Origin: Isotricha intestinalis
Taxonomy: Eukaryota > Ciliophora > Litostomatea > Vestibuliferida > Isotrichidae
NCBI GenBank assembly: GCA_023807065.1
Contig: JAJJLU010000521.1
Location: 1 to 34,180, forward strand
Direction of reading: 5' to 3'
Length of the DNA: 34,180 nucleotides
The notes beneath the pieces were generated by a model that saw nothing but the letters and a program-made list of their open reading frames with translations, made no database searches and was not told the origin of the DNA. Positions 29,784 through 34,180 of this stretch are shown in pieces. A program made the position numbers and the translations under genes. Each line of letters opens with the position of its first letter. Positions within the stretch are counted from its first letter, which is position 1.

Positions 29784-30828
29784 TCATTCAAATCCTAAAT
29801 CTTTAATATGATTAGTTTTTCTAGGTGAAATAAACTGATTTTTTTCATTAGGTAAAGGATTATTATTTTTTCCCCAATTTATATTTTTAATTATATTATT
29901 ATTAAGTTTATCAATCATAACTTCATTTGTAACTTTAATATTTTTTAAATTACTATATTTTTATTGTTTCTTTTATAAAATAAACTTGTTGGTCTAATAT
30001 TTTTAATAATGAAGAATAATCATATGATTTGTGAATATCTAAATATTTACTAAAAATATTAGATAAAGTATTCATATTCCCTTTAATTGAATTTCATCAG
30101 TTAATAATTTTGTTTTATAAGTTCTAATTCTATTAGAATTATTTCAGTATGAATTTAAATACTACTTAATTGAATATTTGGATAAGTATCAGTAATATCA
30201 TTATTAATAATTTTATGAACATTTTGAATTCGTGGATTATCAATTGAATTATATTCTTGAGAATATCTAATGTAATTATTTTCTTTTTTATTATTTATAA
30301 GTAGATTTTCTATTTTTACTTTCCATTAAATTTTTACTTAGAGACAACCAGATGTTAAACATTTTCAAGTATTTAAATGTTCAGTTTCAAAAGCTAATTT
30401 ATTAAATTCTGTCATTGAAGGTTTTTTAAATTTTTGTGAATTATTTAATCCACTTTTTGTTCTTTTTTATCATTTGTAATTTTTACTCTAATTTCAAGAA
30501 TTATTTTTTCAAAATTTCGAACTTTTTGAATTAATAAATCTTTAAATACATAATCTTTATTTTTCGTAAATTTAGTAAAATAATTATCATCAGGAAAATC
30601 TGGATTTCTAATAATATCTTCTTCTATAACAACATCTTTTGCATAAGTTTTAATTAAAGAAAAATTATTTCTTTTTTGTTTTTATCTTTATTATCATTTT
30701 CTTCTTTGATAATATTATTTTTATTTATAAAATTTATCTGAAGGTTTTTTATTTTCCTATTCTTGGTTATCATTTTCTTTTTTTTGAGTATTTTGCTTAA
30801 TTACTTTATTTTCTGTTTTTTCAGTCAT
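29784..30828 (-). pseudogene. Broken unknown gene, several frameshifts
   Basis: Read on the minus strand from an ATG at 30828 to a TGA at 29784, coding-like blocks follow one another in different frames. They include MTEKTENKVIKQNTQKKEND, then KNKNNIIKEENDNKDKNKKE, then SLIKTYAKDVVIEEDIIRNP followed by DFPDDNYFTKFTKNKDYVF, then KFKKPSMTEFNKLAFETEHL, SQEYNSIDNPRIQNVHKIIN, FSKYLDIHKSYDYSSLLKIL and, at the end, PLPNEKNQFISPRKTNHIKD. Stops and at least four frame changes interrupt them. No GT-AG intron of the usual 28-34 nt size restores the frame where I looked. I cannot name the family. Either a recent pseudogene or an unusual number of indel errors. Confidence 0.7.
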
Positions 30829-31434
30829 TTTCCTATTTATTTAATTTCATTTATTTATAAGTTATTGTTTTTTGCTCATTATAAATAATTTTAAAAAAAG
30901 ATTTTAAATTAATTTTACGTCTCTTCCACTCAAAGATAGATGAAAGTAGAAAATTGTTATGTCATTAATAAAATAAAAGGAATAGTAAGAGAAAGAAATA
31001 ACAATAAAAGTTATAATTAGAGACAATTGGAAGAGAAGGTGAATTAATAATAAGGAAAAAGAATAAATAATAAATGTTTTATCAAATCTTTTATTATTAT
31101 TTAATGTTTACTTAATAGGAAGAAAGATACTAAAGATGGTATTTATTTTTAATATATTTTAATTGATTGGATTCTAATAAAAAAAGAAATTATATAAATG
31201 ATTAAAAAATTATTTTGGATTGAAAGTTAGAGAATACATATTCTTCTGGAAAAAAGAAAAAACTAGGATATGTAGAAACTAAAGGTTAAATATTTTAAAT
31301 TTATTTTTAAAATTTTTTTTTTTAAAATAAATTTGATGTTTATTTATGTTTATTTTTTTTCTTAAATATGATAAATTTACTTTATTAATGATATGATAAT
31401 TAATTGAAATCATTATTTATTTTTTTTGAAATAA
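30829..31434. other. Intergenic spacer
   Basis: 606 nt between the broken gene and eL14. It is A/T-rich; a somewhat more mixed block lies at ~30915-31060 and another at ~31215-31290, but neither gives a frame or fold I can defend. No RNA gene seen. Confidence 0.45.
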
Positions 31435-31860
31435 TTACTTCTTTGTTTTTACAGCTTTATGTCTGAGAACAGCTCTTTTTTGTCTGAGTCTCATAACTTT
31501 AAATCTATCAAAATCAGTCAAATTAGCTCTTTTATTTCTTCTTTCCACTTTCTTTGCATAAGGTGATTCTTTAAATTTATCATCAAGTTTATAATCTTCA
31601 ATAGCTTTAACTAAAGCATCTTTATGAATTCCTCTTTGAATATCTAATTTAAAATCTGTAAGCGATAATCTCTTCAAAGAAATTTCTTGTCTTCTTACTC
31701 CTTCTTTTGGTCCGTGAATTAAAACTCTTGTTGTGTTTAATATATCTACAACTACTGCAAGTTTACCTCTTAAAGGACCATAATTGATGAGAACTACTCT
31801 TCCTAATTCTATGAATCTTTTGAAGACCTATAATTTTTATTAAATGACATTTTTTACCAT
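31435..31860 (-). CDS. Large-subunit ribosomal protein eL14, two exons
   Basis: Exon 1 is only the ATG (31860-31858). A 30-nt intron follows, and exon 2 is 31827-31435, giving 131 aa. The protein begins MVFKRFIELGRVVLINYGPL and continues with KGKLAVVVDILNTTRVLIHG and a GVRRQEI segment, the KOW-type fold of eL14; the second half contains MTDFDRFKVM-type sequence (LTDFDRFKVMRLRQKR) that is a hallmark of the family. eL14 binds 28S rRNA in the 60S subunit. The start at the isolated ATG is chosen because the family starts MVF-x-RFVE-x-GR and exon 2 lacks its own ATG there. It is slightly shorter than the animal protein, which has a C-terminal Lys/Ala tail. Confidence 0.92.
31828..31857 (-). other. 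30-nt intron directly after the eL14 start codon
   Basis: It reads GTAAAAAATG...AAAATTATAG on the minus strand. It splits the gene as ATG-intron-GTC, giving M-VFKRFIELGR as the family requires. Introns at or near the ATG are frequent in ribosomal protein genes of intron-poor eukaryotes. Confidence 0.88.
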
Positions 31861-32217
31861 TTGGATATGTAAATATTAATTTTTTTTAATTTTTATTTTT
31901 TTTTCAATTAATTTAATTTATTATTTATTAATTGTTTATTATTTTTATTAGTTTTAATTTATTATATGTATGATATGAAAATTATTAAATATAATATTTA
32001 GATAAAAAAATATCACCAAAATACTTTAATAAAAGAATTATCTGATTTATTATTTCATATTTATAAACATTTTTCTTTTTAGAAAAGGATATAAATAATA
32101 GATAGAAAATAGTTTAAATAAGGATGATTCATTTGAATCTATTATGTTCATATGAATTAAATTTTTTTATTATTAATTTAAAAATTCTTATATATATATA
32201 TATTGTTTTGTTGATAA
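31861..32217. other. Divergent spacer
   Basis: 357 nt shared by the eL14 promoter (minus) and the ankyrin/ART gene promoter (plus). It includes a (TA)n run at ~32190-32201. No gene or structured RNA seen. Confidence 0.6.
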
Positions 32218-33477
32218 ATGATAATGGAAAATAATAATATGAGTGATTTAGAAGAAATAAATCCATATGAGGTACTTAAAATACAACCTACTTCTAATAA
32301 ATATGAATGTAAATCAGCTTTTAGGAAATTAATAACAAGTCCTAATATTGAAGACAAGAGAAGAGGTTCTTTAGCATATGATATTTTATGTAATAAAAAA
32401 AGGTATATAAAAGACGGTAATTTATATAAAACAAGAATAAAAGATCATTTTTATTATGCTATAATCGGGGATTTACAAAATTTAAAAGAAATATATAAAA
32501 AAAATAAAAATATTTTAAAAGAAAAAGACGAATTAGGTAGAAATTTATTATATATATCTGCAAGAAATGGATTTAAGGAAATATGTGAATTTTTATTAGA
32601 AGAAGGAATGGATCCCAATGAAACACAAAATACTAAAAGTACTCCTTTACATGGAGCTGTATTTTATAATCAAGAGTCTACTGTTGAATTATTACTTCAA
32701 TATTGTGCAAATACAAATTTAAAAAATATTGATAAAAAGACTGCTTTAGAAGATGCACATTCAGAAAAAATTAAAAAAATATTAGAAAAGGTTCAAAATG
32801 ATCCAATAAGTAATTTATTAAATAATTTAATGGATAAAAAACTAGCAAAAAAATTAATTTTAGTGAAATATAAGAATCTAATAATTGGAAAAAAAATATT
32901 AAGAAATGAAGAAATAATGTCAGCAAAAATAAAAGATATAATAAACAATTGGGAAATAGGTTGGCATGGAACAAAATTTGAATTTTTAGAATCAATAATG
33001 AAATATGGTTTATATCCATCAGGAACTAAATTGGAAAATGGTTTTGAAATAAAACCATTAAAAGGTCACGTTCCATTAAATACAAAAGTAGCTAATATTA
33101 ATGATTGGGCTAGAGCAATTTTTGTAAGTCCTAGTATTTTTTATGCAGGGCATCCTGCTTATGCTAAAACTATAAAATCAAATGGAGAAGAATATTCAAT
33201 TTTAGTTGAAACTAGAATAAAACCAAATACTTACACTGAACATAAACCAACTGTTGTTAAGTATGTTCAAAAAAATGCAGAACCTACTTTTGTTGAATAT
33301 AGAATTGAAGTTAAAGATGATTCTAATTTAATTGTTAGAACTGAATCTGAAAAAAATGTTGTTGTTATTGGCCTTTTATTTGCAAAAACTGATTTTTTGA
33401 AAAATATAAAAAAGTATTATGAAGGTGAAATTTATGTTAATTCAAAAGAAGAAAAAAGCCTTTTTATAACTGATTGA
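32218..33477 (+). CDS. J-like, ankyrin-repeat and ADP-ribosyltransferase-fold protein
   Basis: A 419-aa three-part protein. Residues ~13-65 resemble a J domain (INPYEVLKIQPTSNKYECKS, then AFRKL, then LAYDIL) but the HPD loop that stimulates Hsp70 is missing. Residues ~80-195 hold about three ankyrin repeats (GRNLLYISARNGFKEICEFL, STPLHGAVFYNQESTVELLL). Residues ~245-405 look like a PARP/ART-type catalytic domain: WHGTKFEFLESIMKYGL with H250, then ARAIFVSPSIFYAGHPAYAK, then strands with ILVETRI and FVEYRIEV. His plus a SPSI-Y pattern fit the NAD-binding H and Y positions; which Glu is catalytic is uncertain. A second ATG two codons downstream is an equally good start. Substrate unknown; perhaps ADP-ribosylation of a bound partner, or a pseudo-enzyme. 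Confidence 0.75.
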   Translation: MIMENNNMSDLEEINPYEVLKIQPTSNKYECKSAFRKLITSPNIEDKRRGSLAYDILCNKKRYIKDGNLYKTRIKDHFYYAIIGDLQNLKEIYKKNKNILKEKDELGRNLLYISARNGFKEICEFLLEEGMDPNETQNTKSTPLHGAVFYNQESTVELLLQYCANTNLKNIDKKTALEDAHSEKIKKILEKVQNDPISNLLNNLMDKKLAKKLILVKYKNLIIGKKILRNEEIMSAKIKDIINNWEIGWHGTKFEFLESIMKYGLYPSGTKLENGFEIKPLKGHVPLNTKVANINDWARAIFVSPSIFYAGHPAYAKTIKSNGEEYSILVETRIKPNTYTEHKPTVVKYVQKNAEPTFVEYRIEVKDDSNLIVRTESEKNVVVIGLLFAKTDFLKNIKKYYEGEIYVNSKEEKSLFITD

Positions 33478-33512
33478 TTTTTATTATTAATTACAAATTG
33501 TTTTTTTGTTTT

Positions 33513-34068
33513 TTAGGATTGAGAAGTGGGAGAATAAAAGATATTGGAGATTATTTTCAATCTTCTATTTACATTAACATCATTATTTTTTTTATTTTTA
33601 GAATGTATTTGTTTAGAAACCAAACTAGGTTTTTTAATATAATATTTTTTAAAAGTTCCAATAAATTTATCAATATTAACATAAGCATGAAATTTATTAA
33701 AAAGTATTGTCATTTCTTTATCACAACTTTATTAATTAGATTTCCACCTGGATGATAATTTATATATATTATTATGTCATTACAAATCCTCTATATATGA
33801 CCATATTGATGGAGAGAGTTGTGATTTGCTACTTCTTCTATTGTATATTCTTTTAATCCTGTTTTTTGAACTCCACATGGATCTGGGTTTAGATTTAAAT
33901 ATTTTTCACATTCTTCAAAATGGTTTTTTTTCATTCTTTAAATGTTATATAATTTAAATCTTTATCTACGTAACCTAATTTTATCATTGCGGCTTTTGAA
34001 CGAGGTGATGTTATTTTTACATTTTTCATTTCCTTTCCATCTATATCATCTATCGACATTTTTTTCAT
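33513..34068 (-). pseudogene. Cytochrome b5-domain protein, frameshifted
   Basis: On the minus strand, parts of a cytochrome b5 heme domain lie in order but in different frames. They are: SPRSKAAMIKLGYVDKDLNY-ITFKE then TGA; NHFEECEKYLNLNPDPCGVQ, then YTIEEVANHNS; SIWSYIEDL; YINYHPGG with the first heme His; and MTILFNKFHAYVNIDKFIGT with the second heme His, running on to a stop at 33513. The first break is explained by one missing base in a GG-A8 run, and the others are also single-base shifts. The pre-domain resembles NCB5OR-type proteins. No 28-34-nt intron repairs it without deleting HPGG. Probably a recent pseudogene; indel errors near the sequence edge are the main alternative. Confidence 0.8.
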
Positions 34069-34180
34069 TGTTTTTCTCTTTTTATTTGTTGAAAATAATT
34101 TGGTATTATTGTCACTTATTTCAAAATCATTATATTATTAAAAAATTATTGGAAAAAAAATTTAAAAATCTTTTTTAGTC

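Noticed and set aside
33513..34068. Euplotes-style programmed frameshifting in the cytochrome b5 relic
   Set aside because: The shifts do not follow one slippery motif and the large intact genes here need none.
33474..34178. Plus-strand open frames at 33474-33755 and 33942-34178
   Set aside because: They are opposite the cytochrome b5 relic, are Phe/Leu/Ile-rich and have no motif.

Overview
The window looks like one end of a macronuclear chromosome of a ciliate-like, extremely AT-rich protist. It opens with ten copies of a 7-nt telomere repeat (CCCCAAT; G-strand GGGGATT). Genes lie close together on both strands. TAA, TAG and TGA all end genes, and conserved genes contain no in-frame reassigned stops, so the code appears standard. 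The four introns found are only 28-34 nt, with GTA...TAG ends. From memory, a CCCCAAT telomere and a very AT-rich macronuclear genome are reported for rumen litostome ciliates such as Entodinium; that placement is an inference (about 50%). The right edge has no telomere, so the window is cut there.

Layout. 1-397: telomere, then a compact GC-richer hairpin (193-271) followed by a T-run, a candidate small structured RNA. 398-3031: unknown protein with a ubiquitin-like start and a poly-Asn tract. 3232-9861 (-): 2209-aa IP3R/RyR-type calcium-release channel that starts with a UBR-box zinc finger. 10157-11056 (-): WD40 protein. 11408-11997 (-): dynactin p24-like subunit, spliced. 12169-14319: histidine-kinase-like hybrid with a degenerate ATPase and an intact receiver. 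14720-15412: AMPK beta-like scaffold. 15839-16660: casein kinase 1 pseudogene. 16777-18222: protein disulfide isomerase. 18540-21281 (-): kinesin. 22707-23454: Myb/SANT protein, spliced. 23740-24811 (-): coiled-coil protein, spliced. 26303-27220: MADS-box factor. 27406-28440: unknown. 28639-29562 (-): PP2A activator PTPA. 29784-30828 (-): broken unknown gene. 31435-31860 (-): ribosomal protein eL14 with an intron directly after ATG. 32218-33477: J-like, ankyrin and ADP-ribosyltransferase-fold protein. 33513-34068 (-): cytochrome b5-domain pseudogene.

The genes do not form a pathway or operon. They are independent eukaryotic units covering calcium signalling, phosphorelay, energy sensing, motors, ER folding, transcription and translation. 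The features most worth checking are the UBR-box/calcium-channel fusion, the J/ankyrin/ART protein, the subtelomeric hairpin, and several multiply frameshifted gene relics sitting between intact genes.
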